This document shows, piece after piece, positions 34,075 to 43,461 of a DNA stretch of 64,000 nucleotides (position 1 is the stretch's first letter; each line of letters starts with the position of its first letter). Source of the stretch: TMP-86 sp039807285 (lineage in GTDB: Bacteria; Pseudomonadota; Gammaproteobacteria; Steroidobacterales; Steroidobacteraceae); NCBI GenBank assembly GCA_044226785.1, contig JBGAGK010000004.1:1-64000 (forward strand), read 5' to 3'. The notes under the pieces are model-generated. The model was not told the origin of the DNA. It saw only the letters and a list, made by a program, of their open reading frames with translations, and did not search any database. The position numbers and the translations under genes were made by a program.

Positions 34075-35397
34075 TCAGTGAAACAGTTCCAGGGGCACGG
34101 CCTGCCCCATCGCCTCGTACCCCGCATCGGTCGGATGGATGTGGTCACCAGAAATGAATTCCGGCACCGCACTCGAAGGATGCGCCGGATCGCGGATCGC
34201 AGCATCGAAGTCGATGACGCCGTCGAAGGCGCCGCTCCTGCGGATCCAGCGGTTGACCGCCTCGCGCACCGATTCCTTCTCCGCCGAGTAGTAGCCGGGC
34301 AGATCAGTGCCCTCGAAAGGAGTCAATGTGGCGCCGATCACCTTCGCGCCATGCGCGTGCACGCGGTCGATGATCTGCCGGTAGGCCGCTATCAGATCCT
34401 CGGCCGTCGGTGCGTTCTTCGGATCCTCGAGGTAGTGCTCGCCCCATTTCGCACCTGGCCATCCGATGTCGTTGATGCCTTCGAGCACGATGACATGAGT
34501 CACGCCGGGCAGCGCCAGCACGTCGCGGTCCAGCCGGGCCAGAGCGCCGGCGCCGGCGCCATCGCGCAGCAGGCGATTGCCCGCGATGCCCGCGTTGGCG
34601 ATGCCCACGGTCCAGCCGCGCGCAGCGAAGCGATGGGCCAGCACGTCCGGCCATCGCCGGTCGGCATCGACGGTGGAGCGGGTGCCATCGGTGATCGAAT
34701 CACCGAACGCGACGATCCCCCGTGCCTGCGCCGAGGCCCGGACCAGCACGGCGCTGACCAGCAGGCGCTGGGTCGTGGTGGAGGCCTGCGCCATGACGGA
34801 GCTGGCGGTAAAGTCGCCCGGCGGACTGATGACGGATGTCGACAGACCATCGGCATGCAGGGTTACGGATTTCGCGTCGGCGGGACAGTAGATGCTGATG
34901 GTCACATCCGTCCCCGGCTTCACGGCAAATGCCACCGGGTCGCTCACCAACGGAGCCCCTGCCGGGATGAGCGCGGCGGACCGACCGGAGAATGTCACCG
35001 GACGCGAGGAGCCTGCACGGATTCCTGCGACGCCGTCAGGGAGTGCAACGGTCACTGCACCGATGCTCAAGGGGGCGGCGCTGAGCTCATTGGACAGCCG
35101 CAATCTCAACGTCTCACCGCCGGCCGAAAGGTGCACCCGCTGGCGCAATGTCCGTCCACCGAGATCGGGCCCCGGACCCTGTGGACCGGGACCGGCCTGT
35201 TGCGGACTCGCCGCCCAGCTGGCGATCCAGTTCCGGGCATGCGCCTGCCCAGGCTTCGGCGCGGTCGCGGTCGCGGTCGCGGTCGCGAAGACAGACCCCG
35301 CCGCCCCCATCCCGGTTGCCAGCGACACGGCCAGCAAACCTGCGCAGGCCGCTCGTGCGCATTTTCGGGCTGGTCCGGATTCAATCCTGTCCATCAT
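34075..35397 (-). CDS. Secreted GDSL/SGNH-family hydrolase
   Basis: This 440-residue exported esterase or lipase has a leader of about 40 residues, a beta-rich N-terminal domain (about 55-215) and a C-terminal SGNH domain. Block I is FGDSITDG with nucleophile Ser234, block III is EGINDIG, and block V is GDHIHPTDAGY carrying the Asp and His. The substrate cannot be told; family members deacylate sugars or lipids. The leader contains an Ala-Thr repeat encoded by a hexanucleotide run. It is on the same strand as the PQQ lipoprotein gene, 31 bases upstream of it, so the two may be co-transcribed. Confidence 0.87.
   Translation of the reverse strand: MMDRIESGPARKCARAACAGLLAVSLATGMGAAGSVFATATATATAPKPGQAHARNWIASWAASPQQAGPGPQGPGPDLGGRTLRQRVHLSAGGETLRLRLSNELSAAPLSIGAVTVALPDGVAGIRAGSSRPVTFSGRSAALIPAGAPLVSDPVAFAVKPGTDVTISIYCPADAKSVTLHADGLSTSVISPPGDFTASSVMAQASTTTQRLLVSAVLVRASAQARGIVAFGDSITDGTRSTVDADRRWPDVLAHRFAARGWTVGIANAGIAGNRLLRDGAGAGALARLDRDVLALPGVTHVIVLEGINDIGWPGAKWGEHYLEDPKNAPTAEDLIAAYRQIIDRVHAHGAKVIGATLTPFEGTDLPGYYSAEKESVREAVNRWIRRSGAFDGVIDFDAAIRDPAHPSSAVPEFISGDHIHPTDAGYEAMGQAVPLELFH
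35261..35287. repeat. Hexanucleotide tandem repeat in leader of SGNH hydrolase gene
   Basis: The unit GCGGTC is repeated four times and followed by GCG. On the coding strand it encodes alternating Ala and Thr at the end of the signal-peptide region. Changes in copy number would keep the frame. Confidence 0.8.
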
Positions 35398-35486
35398 GCC
35401 CACACCTGGATCATCCAGTTCCGTCTGATTGGTCGAATTGGGACCCACGGCGCGGCTGATGTCAATCGCAGCTCGGCAATCGCAAC

Positions 35487-36731
35487 TCAGCGATGCATGG
35501 CTGCCACAGCGGTGGCGGCGCACTCGAGCGAGGGATTCTCCAACGCCTCCACCGCAAAGACCGTGTAGGCCGGCTCGTGCGCCCCGGCCCTGCGCAGTGC
35601 CTCGGCAAATGCCCTGTGCACTTTCCTCAGGTCGTTGCCTGTCTTCACGAAGAGCCGGATCTTGACCAGGCCGGCCGCTGATCCGCCGGCCGCCTTCACC
35701 GCATCCACCAAATGCCGTGCCACCACTGCGGCCTGTGCCACCGCACCCTTCGGCAGGGCATGGCCAGCCTGCGACATGGCATCGATCGAGGAAGTCAGCA
35801 CCAGCCCATCGAGAGAGGCGGACCGGGCCACCGGCTGCGCAGGGTCATAGGCTGCCCGGCGCACGGAAGCCGCATCACCGCGCGTGGCGATGGCATCCAT
35901 CTCGAGTTTGAAACCCGGCCCTGCCATGCCATCGACCACCACCAGGGTACCCACGCTCTGCGCTGCTGCAAGGCCTGGCACCCGTGCATCCAGCGAGCGG
36001 TGGAACAGTTCGGCCACCTTGAGTGGATCCGATCCCCTGGCCACGTACAGGTTGTGGGATACCATCTGGTTCACCGACACACCGGCATCCTGCAGGGTCT
36101 TGACCAGCTTTCCCGTCACTGCATCGACCTGCTGCTCGAGGGTCGGCGCCAGCGTCCCGTGCTCGAAATCCATGGCCTCGAGGCCTGCACTGAACACCAG
36201 GTGTTCACTGGAAATGGATTGGCCGATTTCCCGGGGGCCGAACTTGAAGGGTATGCGGGCAAGGCCCGCAGTAGTGCCGGACGGTGCCGCCGACAGATCC
36301 ACTCCGACGAGGGTGTGCGGATCCTCGAATCCCGGAACACGAAGGATGGTCCCCACGCTGGGCTGCGGTTTGAGCGAAGGCGCCAGGCGCCGGGCGACGG
36401 CGTGAAATCGCGTGAGGACATCGAGCGGGTTCAGTGCGCCATCCTTCAGCAGGATCGTATGCTGCATCATGGCGCCGATGCCTTCGCGCACGCCCGCCTG
36501 CTTCAGCGCATGATCAGCGGCTTCCACGATCTCATCGACCTGGTCGAGGCCCCTGGCGTGCACGCCGAAAAAGCCGGAGGGATACAACATGCCGCCGGCC
36601 TCTGGAATCCCCGGCTTGGGTGTACCCGCCGCCTGAGCCGGGGCGGATGGCCACAGGGCGATGGCCAGCAACAGACCTGTCAAGGCCAGCACTGCGGGAT
36701 GTCCGGAAACCAGGCGCCTGATCATGTACAT
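35487..36731 (-). CDS. Exported protein with three RidA/YjgF-like domains
   Basis: The 414-residue protein has a signal peptide ending PAQAAG and three successive RidA-like units (about residues 45-150, 160-280 and 285-412). Each has the family pattern of a strand pair, a helix with an ALKQAG- or TLQDAGVS-type end, and a final VGT-type or VFAVEAL strand. RidA enzymes use a conserved Arg to hydrolyse reactive imines. Here the matching positions read QPS, AQS and EPA, so no unit keeps the Arg. A deaminase role is therefore unlikely; ligand binding is the alternative. Start is at 36729-36731 after a G-rich run. It diverges from the MFS gene. Confidence 0.75.
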   Translation of the reverse strand: MYMIRRLVSGHPAVLALTGLLLAIALWPSAPAQAAGTPKPGIPEAGGMLYPSGFFGVHARGLDQVDEIVEAADHALKQAGVREGIGAMMQHTILLKDGALNPLDVLTRFHAVARRLAPSLKPQPSVGTILRVPGFEDPHTLVGVDLSAAPSGTTAGLARIPFKFGPREIGQSISSEHLVFSAGLEAMDFEHGTLAPTLEQQVDAVTGKLVKTLQDAGVSVNQMVSHNLYVARGSDPLKVAELFHRSLDARVPGLAAAQSVGTLVVVDGMAGPGFKLEMDAIATRGDAASVRRAAYDPAQPVARSASLDGLVLTSSIDAMSQAGHALPKGAVAQAAVVARHLVDAVKAAGGSAAGLVKIRLFVKTGNDLRKVHRAFAEALRRAGAHEPAYTVFAVEALENPSLECAATAVAAMHR

Positions 36732-36809
36732 ATCTGCCAATCCCCCCTGCGATGGCCGGTACCATGGCCGCATTAATGGTTTGGGAGCCTACGATATGCC
36801 AAGCCGCGC

Positions 36810-36838
36810 TTGCAAGCCATTTCGGGACAATTTCTAAT
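36810..36838 (+). promoter_or_regulatory. Candidate sigma-70 promoter for the MFS-MarR pair
   Basis: TTGCAA at 36810-36815 and TCTAAT at 36833-36838 are separated by 17 bases, about 40 bases ahead of the MFS start. The downstream MarR protein would be expected to bind around here. Confidence 0.5.
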
Positions 36839-36876
36839 GTCGGACAACGATCAAGGACCCGCAGAGTCTCCCCCCG

Positions 36877-38085
36877 ATGATGAGCGACAGATCGAGGACT
36901 GATGATTCCGGCAATGGCTCCCGGGATTCATCCAATTCGCCATTCCTCACAGCAGCCATCGTCGTGTTCAGCGCCATCGTTCCGCTGGCACTGCTCGTGG
37001 CCCCCATCATGACCACACAACTCATGCACGAGCGGGGTCTCAGCGCACCACAGGTCGGGATGTACTTCCTGTTCGAACTGGGTGGCATCAGCGCCGCATC
37101 GCTGCCTGCATTGCTGTGGCTGGGACGCGCCCCGTCCTCGCGGGTCGCGCACGTGGCCGCCCTGGTCTTCATCGCCGGCAATCTCGTTTCCACCATCGGA
37201 ATGCCACTGCCGGCACTGCTGGCCATTCGGTTCATGACCGCCATGGCCGGCGGCTCGATCATGCTGTTGTGCATGGCTGCGGCCGGCGCATCGGCCCGGC
37301 GCGACCGCCTGTTCGGCTACTGGCTGACGGGTCAGCTGGTGCTGGGCGCAGCGGGTCTTGCGCTCCTGCCTGCACTGTTTGCACGCTTCGGGATCGCAGC
37401 ACAGTTTGCCGCCATGGCCGGACTGATGTTGCTCGCCCTGCCCCTGACCGCGCAGCTGCACGGCAGCGGCCCGCAGGCAGCAGCATCCGCACCAGAGGAA
37501 TTGCCGGCTCTACTGACCGTGGCGGTGATGATCGCCGTGTTCACGTTCTACCTGGGCCTGGGCGGTACATGGGCATTCATGTCGGTGATCGCCGGGCATT
37601 GGGGAATCGGCGCACAACAGGCCGCGGATCAACTTGCCGCCGCATCCCTGTTCGGCATCGTTGGCGCTGCGGGTGCAACCCTGGCGGCGGGCCGCCTGCC
37701 GCGCCGCGCCTGTCTTGCCCTGGGTTATGCCTGTCTCGTCGGCGCAGTCCTTTCGATGCTGATGCCGCTGTCCGGCAAGGGCTTTGCTGCCAGCGCATGG
37801 TCTTTCAAATTCGGCTGGACGTTTGCACTGCCGTTCCTGCTGGCTACCTGCGCCGGACGGGACCCTTCCGGCCGGATCATGGCACCGGTGAATCTGGTGA
37901 TCGGCGTCGGCACATCTGTGGGACCGCTGATAGCCGGAGCGATTCTCGCGGCCTCCGGCATGACTCCGATGCTGCTTCTTTCGGCAATCCTCATCGCAGG
38001 CTCACTGGTCCTGATCTGGCTCATCGACGCGGGTTTCGCGTCCCGCGGGAAACCCGCGCTGCCCAGCAAGCCTGTACTCGGGTAA
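36877..38085 (+). CDS. MFS transporter
   Basis: The 402-residue protein shows about twelve hydrophobic segments in two halves separated by a polar loop near residue 200, typical of the major facilitator superfamily. No strong substrate signature is visible; YbfB- or sugar-efflux-like carriers are nearest in feel. It starts at one of two adjacent ATG codons (36877 or 36880). A MarR regulator gene follows 14 bases downstream, so efflux of a toxic or aromatic compound under local control is a reasonable guess. Confidence 0.83.
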   Translation: MMSDRSRTDDSGNGSRDSSNSPFLTAAIVVFSAIVPLALLVAPIMTTQLMHERGLSAPQVGMYFLFELGGISAASLPALLWLGRAPSSRVAHVAALVFIAGNLVSTIGMPLPALLAIRFMTAMAGGSIMLLCMAAAGASARRDRLFGYWLTGQLVLGAAGLALLPALFARFGIAAQFAAMAGLMLLALPLTAQLHGSGPQAAASAPEELPALLTVAVMIAVFTFYLGLGGTWAFMSVIAGHWGIGAQQAADQLAAASLFGIVGAAGATLAAGRLPRRACLALGYACLVGAVLSMLMPLSGKGFAASAWSFKFGWTFALPFLLATCAGRDPSGRIMAPVNLVIGVGTSVGPLIAGAILAASGMTPMLLLSAILIAGSLVLIWLIDAGFASRGKPALPSKPVLG

Positions 38086-38099
38086 AATCCGCAACGATC

Positions 38100-38609
38100 A
38101 TGACATCCACCGGAGAACCCAAGGCGCACAACCGGGCCCAGAATCCACGCCGCAGACCCCAGGTATCCCTTGGCCTGCTTCGAAACTTCATCGGCTTCCA
38201 CCTGCGCCGGGCGCAGGATGCTTCGTTCGAGTCCTTTGCTCACCGCGTCGGCGCCGCGGACTTCGGGCCAGGTCACTTCGCCGCCCTGTCGGTCATCCGT
38301 GCCAATCCGGACATCAACCAGGTCAACCTGAGCCGCGCAACCGGGCGTGACAAGTCGACCCTGACACCGGTGATCAGGAATCTGGTCAAGCACGGTTTCG
38401 TGCAGCGGCATCGCTCCAGGACCGACTCGCGCGCCTATTGCCTGAACCTGACGCCCAAGGGCGAACATCACCTGCAGAAGCTCGCCCTGCACGCCGAGGC
38501 CCACGACCGGCGACTTGATCAGATCGTGGGAGAAATCCACAAGGGCCTGCTCATCCACCTGCTCGAGCGCATCGTCACCGAGCTCGAGCACGACCGCAGA
38601 CGACGCTGA
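38100..38609 (+). CDS. MarR-family transcriptional regulator
   Basis: The 169-residue protein has the MarR winged-helix core (about residues 60-125), with NQVNLSRATGRDKSTLTPVIRNL as helix-turn-helix and the wing HRSRTDSRAYCLNLT, flanked by dimerisation helices. Its ATG at 38100 lies inside a much longer open frame that runs back through the MFS gene; the family N-terminus and the 14-base gap fix this start. It probably represses its own operon from a site near 36.8 kb and is released by a phenolic or similar ligand. Confidence 0.87.
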   Translation: MTSTGEPKAHNRAQNPRRRPQVSLGLLRNFIGFHLRRAQDASFESFAHRVGAADFGPGHFAALSVIRANPDINQVNLSRATGRDKSTLTPVIRNLVKHGFVQRHRSRTDSRAYCLNLTPKGEHHLQKLALHAEAHDRRLDQIVGEIHKGLLIHLLERIVTELEHDRRRR

Positions 38610-38696
38610 CCCGCAGGCTTCGCCGCGCTGCGATTGTCCGGAAATGGTTTGATGCAGTACCATCTGCGCCTGGCACGGGATCAGGAGGGCGGGTTC

Positions 38697-41669
38697 ATGC
38701 GCACCGGAATCTGGACATTGTCCTTGCTGCTGTGGACCACCCTCGTCGCGGCAGCCCCACCCCGACAGCAGGATGCTGCCGTTCCCATCGAGGTCAGCGA
38801 GGCCACCAATCTGTCCTTTGCACTCTCGCCCGATCACCGGCAGATCGTGCTGGCCGTGCAGGGTGGAATGTTCATCATGCCGTTGAGCGGAGGCACTGCC
38901 CGCCCGATCGTCTCGCCGCTCTACGACGCGCAGCAGCCGACCTGGTCACCCGACGGCCGCCACATCGCCTTCCAGTCCAACCATGACGGAATCTGGCGCA
39001 TCTGGGTCATCGACGCCGATGGCCAGCATGCACGGTCACTTTCCACGGACCTTCAGGACGAACGCGAGCCCACCTGGTCGCCGGATGGTCGCGCCATCGC
39101 CTTCACCACCAGTCGCGACGGCAAGTTCGATGTCTACAGCCGCAATCTGGCCGATGGAGCCCTGAAACGTCTTTCGGTCGGCCCGGGCGGCAACAGCCGG
39201 CCCACATGGTCACCGGATGGAAGCCGCATCGCTTACGTATCGGATCGTCCCGGCGCGACCGGTCTGTATGTTGCGGACCTCGAAGGCCACGAGCATCAGG
39301 TATCGAACGCCCGGGTAATGGCCTTCGGCATGACCGTGCCCATGGGCACACCGACCTGGACCCCCGACGGAAAATCTCCCTGGTATGTGCGAATCGCCGA
39401 GGGCCGGGCCGATCTCATGGACGGATCGAAAGTGGTGCTGGCCGGCGAGGATCTGTTCCCCTTCAGGATGGCGTGGCTGTCCGCCGATGAATATCTGTAC
39501 GCCGCCAATGGCAAGCTCAGGCGAAGGCGGCTGGGCGCCTCCGCAGCAACGGACATTCCGTTTCGCGTGCCGCTCGTCGTGCGACATCCGGATTATCCAA
39601 AGCGCCATATCGACCTGGATCCGCGGACCGAACAGCCGGTCATCGGTGTCCAGCGAGCCGTCCTGTCTCCGGATGCAGGGCGCATCGCCTTCACGGCGCT
39701 GGGCGCCCTGTGGGTCATGGATCTGGATGGCAAGCCGCAGCGGCTGACACCGCCGGGCCCCTTCGTGGTCATGGATCCGGCCTGGTCACCCACGGGTGAT
39801 CGCATCGCCTATGCCACCGATCGGGCCGGTTCGCTCGATCTGTACGTCGTGGGCAGCAAGGGCGGCACACCGCAACGCCTGACTCATGAACCCGGCGCGG
39901 AAATCCGGCCATCCTGGTCGCCCGACGGGTCGAGGATCGCCTATGCGGACGCCTCCGGCGCCTACATGGAAACGGTTCGGGTCCTGACGCTGGGCGAGCA
40001 TCCGGTTTCGAAGCTGATCCAGGCAGCCGGACAGTCCCCGGGATTTCCAGACTGGATCGACGCACGGCATCTTCTGGTCTCTCGCCTGCAGAACGTGTCC
40101 GAGTCGCAGTCCTACGTGGTGGGCGGCTACAACCAGGCTGCCATCGTCGATGTCGACGCGGATACCGCAAGACCCGTGACCCTGGTCCCGGGCCACTCGG
40201 TCGGCAATCGGTCCGGAGATGGTCCGGTGCTCTCGCCCGACGGCCGAACTTACGCGTTCAGCATGGATGCCGGCCTTTGGACGGTGGCGGCCGGCGCGGA
40301 CGGCACACCGGCCGGTTCTCCACGCAAGCTCTCGGATGTCATCCCGACCTCACTGAACTGGGCCGCCGATTCGCACACCCTGTTCGTTGCCAGCGGTCCG
40401 CAGTTCACGCTCTACGATACGCTCGATGGAAAGCATCGCGAGGTGCCGTTGCATCTTGGCTGGCATGTCCCGCAACCGCCCGGAGTACGTACCCTGCGGG
40501 TCGGAAAGCTGATCGATGGCGTGCATCGCAAGGCGATGGACGATGTCGATGTGGTGGTGGCACAGGGGCGCATCCAGCGCATTTCACCGCATGGGAGCCA
40601 GCCCGTGCAGGGTGAATACCTCGACCTCCACCAGCTCACCGCCATGCCGGGCCTGGTCGATGCGCACGTGCATCTGATCAAGGAATTCGGCGCCCGCTTC
40701 GGCCGGTTGTGGCTGGCCTACGGCATCACCATGCTCCGCAGCCCCGGCAACATCCCCGGTGACTTCCTGGAAGAGCGCGAAGCCATTGCCGCCGGCGCCC
40801 GCCCCGGGCCACGCATGTACGGCACCGGTTACATCCTCGATGGCAAGCGCACGGTGTGGGAGATGGGCACGACCGTGTCATCGGATGCCGAGGTCGACCG
40901 GCAGATGCGGCTGGCTCACCGGCTGGACTACGACATGATCAAGTCCTATGTCCACACCTCCGAGCCCATCCGCGAGCGGATCGTCGCAGGCGCACATGCC
41001 ATCGGCCTTGCGGTCAGTTCGCACGAGATCTACCCCGCCGCGATGTTCGGCAGCGACAGCGCTGAACATCTGGATGGCAATGGCAGCGGCAGGGGCTACT
41101 CGATGAAGGCGAGCCAGCTCGACATCGCCTACGACGACGTGGTGCAGATCCTGGCGAAAAGCGGCATGACCATCACCACCACCATTTCCCTGTTCGTGCC
41201 GCCCGCGGACCTGATCGACCGCGACCCGGCCATCGCTGCCCAGCGGGCGGCCCTGCAGCCTTCGTGGGTGCGCGGCGCTCCCATCATGAGTTTCGGTGGT
41301 GGCCCGGGCGGAGAAATCCTGGCGGACAACATCCGCAAGTCCATCGCCCATCTGCATGCCGCGGGCGCGAAGATCATCATCGGCACCGATTCACCGTTCA
41401 CGCCTTCGGGATTGAACACGCACAACGAGCTCTACCAGGCCGTGCGTGCGGGACTGTCGCCCTACGATGCGCTGCGCGCCGCCACCATCGTTCCGGCGCA
41501 GCTGATGGGCACGGATCGGGATCTGGGCACGCTCGAGCGCGGCAAACTGGCCGACATCGTGTTCGTCGAGGGGAATCCCCTCGAGGACATCACCCGCGCA
41601 GGCTACGTGCGCCAGGTGATGAAAGGCGGCCAGTTGTGGTCGATCAGGGAATTGACCACCTTTCCGTGA
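38697..41669 (+). CDS. Exported amidohydrolase with N-terminal TolB-like propeller
   Basis: The 990-residue protein has a signal peptide (about 1-19), a large propeller made of PD40/TolB-type repeats marked by WSPDG (at least five, about residues 60-560), and a metal-dependent amidohydrolase domain (about 600-985). Metal ligands read as HVH in VDAHVHL, Lys in MIKSYVH, His in SSHEIY, His in AEHLDG and Asp in GTDSPF. Family members cleave amides or cyclic peptides; the substrate is unknown. AGGAGG at 38683-38688 ahead of the ATG at 38697 sets the start, and upstream in-frame starts lack such a site. It is a single plus-strand gene, convergent with the ThDP-enzyme gene. Confidence 0.88.
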   Translation: MRTGIWTLSLLLWTTLVAAAPPRQQDAAVPIEVSEATNLSFALSPDHRQIVLAVQGGMFIMPLSGGTARPIVSPLYDAQQPTWSPDGRHIAFQSNHDGIWRIWVIDADGQHARSLSTDLQDEREPTWSPDGRAIAFTTSRDGKFDVYSRNLADGALKRLSVGPGGNSRPTWSPDGSRIAYVSDRPGATGLYVADLEGHEHQVSNARVMAFGMTVPMGTPTWTPDGKSPWYVRIAEGRADLMDGSKVVLAGEDLFPFRMAWLSADEYLYAANGKLRRRRLGASAATDIPFRVPLVVRHPDYPKRHIDLDPRTEQPVIGVQRAVLSPDAGRIAFTALGALWVMDLDGKPQRLTPPGPFVVMDPAWSPTGDRIAYATDRAGSLDLYVVGSKGGTPQRLTHEPGAEIRPSWSPDGSRIAYADASGAYMETVRVLTLGEHPVSKLIQAAGQSPGFPDWIDARHLLVSRLQNVSESQSYVVGGYNQAAIVDVDADTARPVTLVPGHSVGNRSGDGPVLSPDGRTYAFSMDAGLWTVAAGADGTPAGSPRKLSDVIPTSLNWAADSHTLFVASGPQFTLYDTLDGKHREVPLHLGWHVPQPPGVRTLRVGKLIDGVHRKAMDDVDVVVAQGRIQRISPHGSQPVQGEYLDLHQLTAMPGLVDAHVHLIKEFGARFGRLWLAYGITMLRSPGNIPGDFLEEREAIAAGARPGPRMYGTGYILDGKRTVWEMGTTVSSDAEVDRQMRLAHRLDYDMIKSYVHTSEPIRERIVAGAHAIGLAVSSHEIYPAAMFGSDSAEHLDGNGSGRGYSMKASQLDIAYDDVVQILAKSGMTITTTISLFVPPADLIDRDPAIAAQRAALQPSWVRGAPIMSFGGGPGGEILADNIRKSIAHLHAAGAKIIIGTDSPFTPSGLNTHNELYQAVRAGLSPYDALRAATIVPAQLMGTDRDLGTLERGKLADIVFVEGNPLEDITRAGYVRQVMKGGQLWSIRELTTFP

Positions 41670-41727
41670 AGGGCGTCAGCGCCAGGATCACCGGCGTGTG
41701 ACGAGCCCCGCAGGCACCCGTGCGACG

Positions 41728-43443
41728 TCAGTCCCGGGGCGGCGGGATGGTCACGTCCAGCACCGCGCAGCGACGCTCCTCGCGGACCACACGAAGCCCC
41801 TCACGGATGGCCGGCTCGACGTCGGCTGGCCTGCGCACCGCAATGGCCTCCGCTCCGCCGGCCGCCTGCGCGATGGCGCCATAGTCGGGCGCAGGCTCGA
41901 AGCCGAGGTCGAGGTCCTGGCTCCGTTTGGCATGGCCTGCGGGGTGCACCGCCAGGGTCGAGTACCGCGGCGCACACCAGCCCCCGTTGTTCAGGACCAC
42001 CTGCAGGAACGGGGTCTCGTAGCGTCGCGCCATCCAGAACACGGTCGATGGCGCCGCGAACAGGAAGCAACCATCACCTCCGATCGCGATCACCGTGGAA
42101 TCCGGCGCCGCCAGCTTGGCGCCGAGTGCAGCACCGCTGTTCCAGCCGAGCGATCCGCCTCCACTGGCGAAATAGCTGCCAGGCCGGGTCGCTGCCCAGT
42201 GATTGGCGATATGAGGATAGTTGGTGATGCCTTCGTTGAGCAGGATGGCATCTTCTCCCGCCAGCTTGCGCAAGGTGGCGACCAGGTACTGGGTGCTGAT
42301 GTGCTCGCCGGGCACCTCGTCCGCTCGCAACCGCTGTGCGCGCTGCGCATGGGCCTTGGCAAAATGGGCCTGGCGCGCGGCGCGCCGTTGCTCGTCCAAC
42401 TTCAATGATCGTGCCTCCGCGTTCAGCTGGCGCAGCGCAGTCAGCGCGTTGGCGCGGTAGCTGGACTCGGCGCCGATGTACCACAACGGCATGGACTCCT
42501 TCAGCGGATCGACATCGATGTGCAGGACCTTCGCACCGGTGCGGGGGCGGTTGCCCGACGGGATCCACGGCACATCGCTGTCGATGACCAGCACCACGTC
42601 GGCTTCGGCCAGCGTGGCATTCTGGACCGGACCGCTCCAGTGGCTGCCCTGGTAGAGCGGATGATCGTGGGGAAAATTCATGGCGCAGGGAACCGATTCG
42701 AGCACCGCAACGCCCAGACGTTCACACAGCCTGACCAGTTCAGGGACGGTCGCCGGGTCGCGCCCCACGAACGAGGTCACCACCAGGGGATGGCGCGCGC
42801 CTTCCAGGAGCCGGATGATTTCGGCCGCATCCTCCGGTGGCAGGGCAGCCGGCCTCACCGGCCGCCACTGCGCCGGGTCGAGCCTGACCGGCTCGGCCTG
42901 CTGTTCCATGACCTCGCGCGCACCGACGATGTAGGTCGGCCCCTGGGGTTCGCTGGTTGCGAACTGCAGGGCGCGATTGACGATCTGCTTCACATGTGTG
43001 GGGCTCCGGATCTCGTTGGTGTACCTCATGTACTCGCTCACCAGTCCACGCTGGTCGTGGATGTCCTGGAGCCAGTGGATGAACTCGTTCCGGCTCCCCT
43101 TGACCGTGCCGTCCTGGGTGGCTGGCGACAGGCCCGCATAGATGATGGCCGGAATGCGCCCGCGCGCCGCATTGTGCACGGCACCGGCCAGTGACTGGGT
43201 GCCGCAATCCACGTGCACCACCACCGCCTGAGGGCGGCCGCTGATCATGGCATGGCCATGTGCGGCGGTCAGGGCGACCATCTCGAACGGGCAGGTGATG
43301 ATGCGTGGTATTGGCCGGCCGGCGGCACGCGCTTCGGCGATGGCTTCGACCAATGCCGGGTGATCGCTCCCGAGGTTCACGAACATGCAGGAAACCCCGG
43401 CCTCGACGAGCGCTTCGAGAAATGCAGAACTGGACGTGTACAA
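41728..43443 (-). CDS. Thiamine-diphosphate-dependent enzyme (acetolactate synthase / decarboxylase family)
   Basis: The 571-residue protein has the three domains of ThDP enzymes. The cofactor-activating Glu is residue 54 in CPFEMVAL. The ThDP-magnesium motif GGDGCFLF, with NNGG closing it, lies at about residues 450-480. The central domain is acetolactate-synthase-like. It resembles large subunits of that family used in catabolism (for example 2-oxoacid decarboxylases) more than the biosynthetic IlvB. It is 18 bases downstream of an aromatic-acid-type MFS transporter on the same strand, suggesting breakdown of an imported oxo- or aromatic acid. The exact reaction is unknown. Confidence 0.82.
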   Translation of the reverse strand: MYTSSSAFLEALVEAGVSCMFVNLGSDHPALVEAIAEARAAGRPIPRIITCPFEMVALTAAHGHAMISGRPQAVVVHVDCGTQSLAGAVHNAARGRIPAIIYAGLSPATQDGTVKGSRNEFIHWLQDIHDQRGLVSEYMRYTNEIRSPTHVKQIVNRALQFATSEPQGPTYIVGAREVMEQQAEPVRLDPAQWRPVRPAALPPEDAAEIIRLLEGARHPLVVTSFVGRDPATVPELVRLCERLGVAVLESVPCAMNFPHDHPLYQGSHWSGPVQNATLAEADVVLVIDSDVPWIPSGNRPRTGAKVLHIDVDPLKESMPLWYIGAESSYRANALTALRQLNAEARSLKLDEQRRAARQAHFAKAHAQRAQRLRADEVPGEHISTQYLVATLRKLAGEDAILLNEGITNYPHIANHWAATRPGSYFASGGGSLGWNSGAALGAKLAAPDSTVIAIGGDGCFLFAAPSTVFWMARRYETPFLQVVLNNGGWCAPRYSTLAVHPAGHAKRSQDLDLGFEPAPDYGAIAQAAGGAEAIAVRRPADVEPAIREGLRVVREERRCAVLDVTIPPPRD

Positions 43444-43461
43444 GACTTTACTCCTGGAAAA

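Noticed and set aside
32428..35568. A plus-strand open frame of over 1000 codons opposite the PQQ lipoprotein and SGNH genes.
   Set aside because: The composition is Arg/Gly/His-rich with no recognisable domain, and it is fully antisense to two genes with clear families. In GC-rich DNA such antisense frames stay open by chance.
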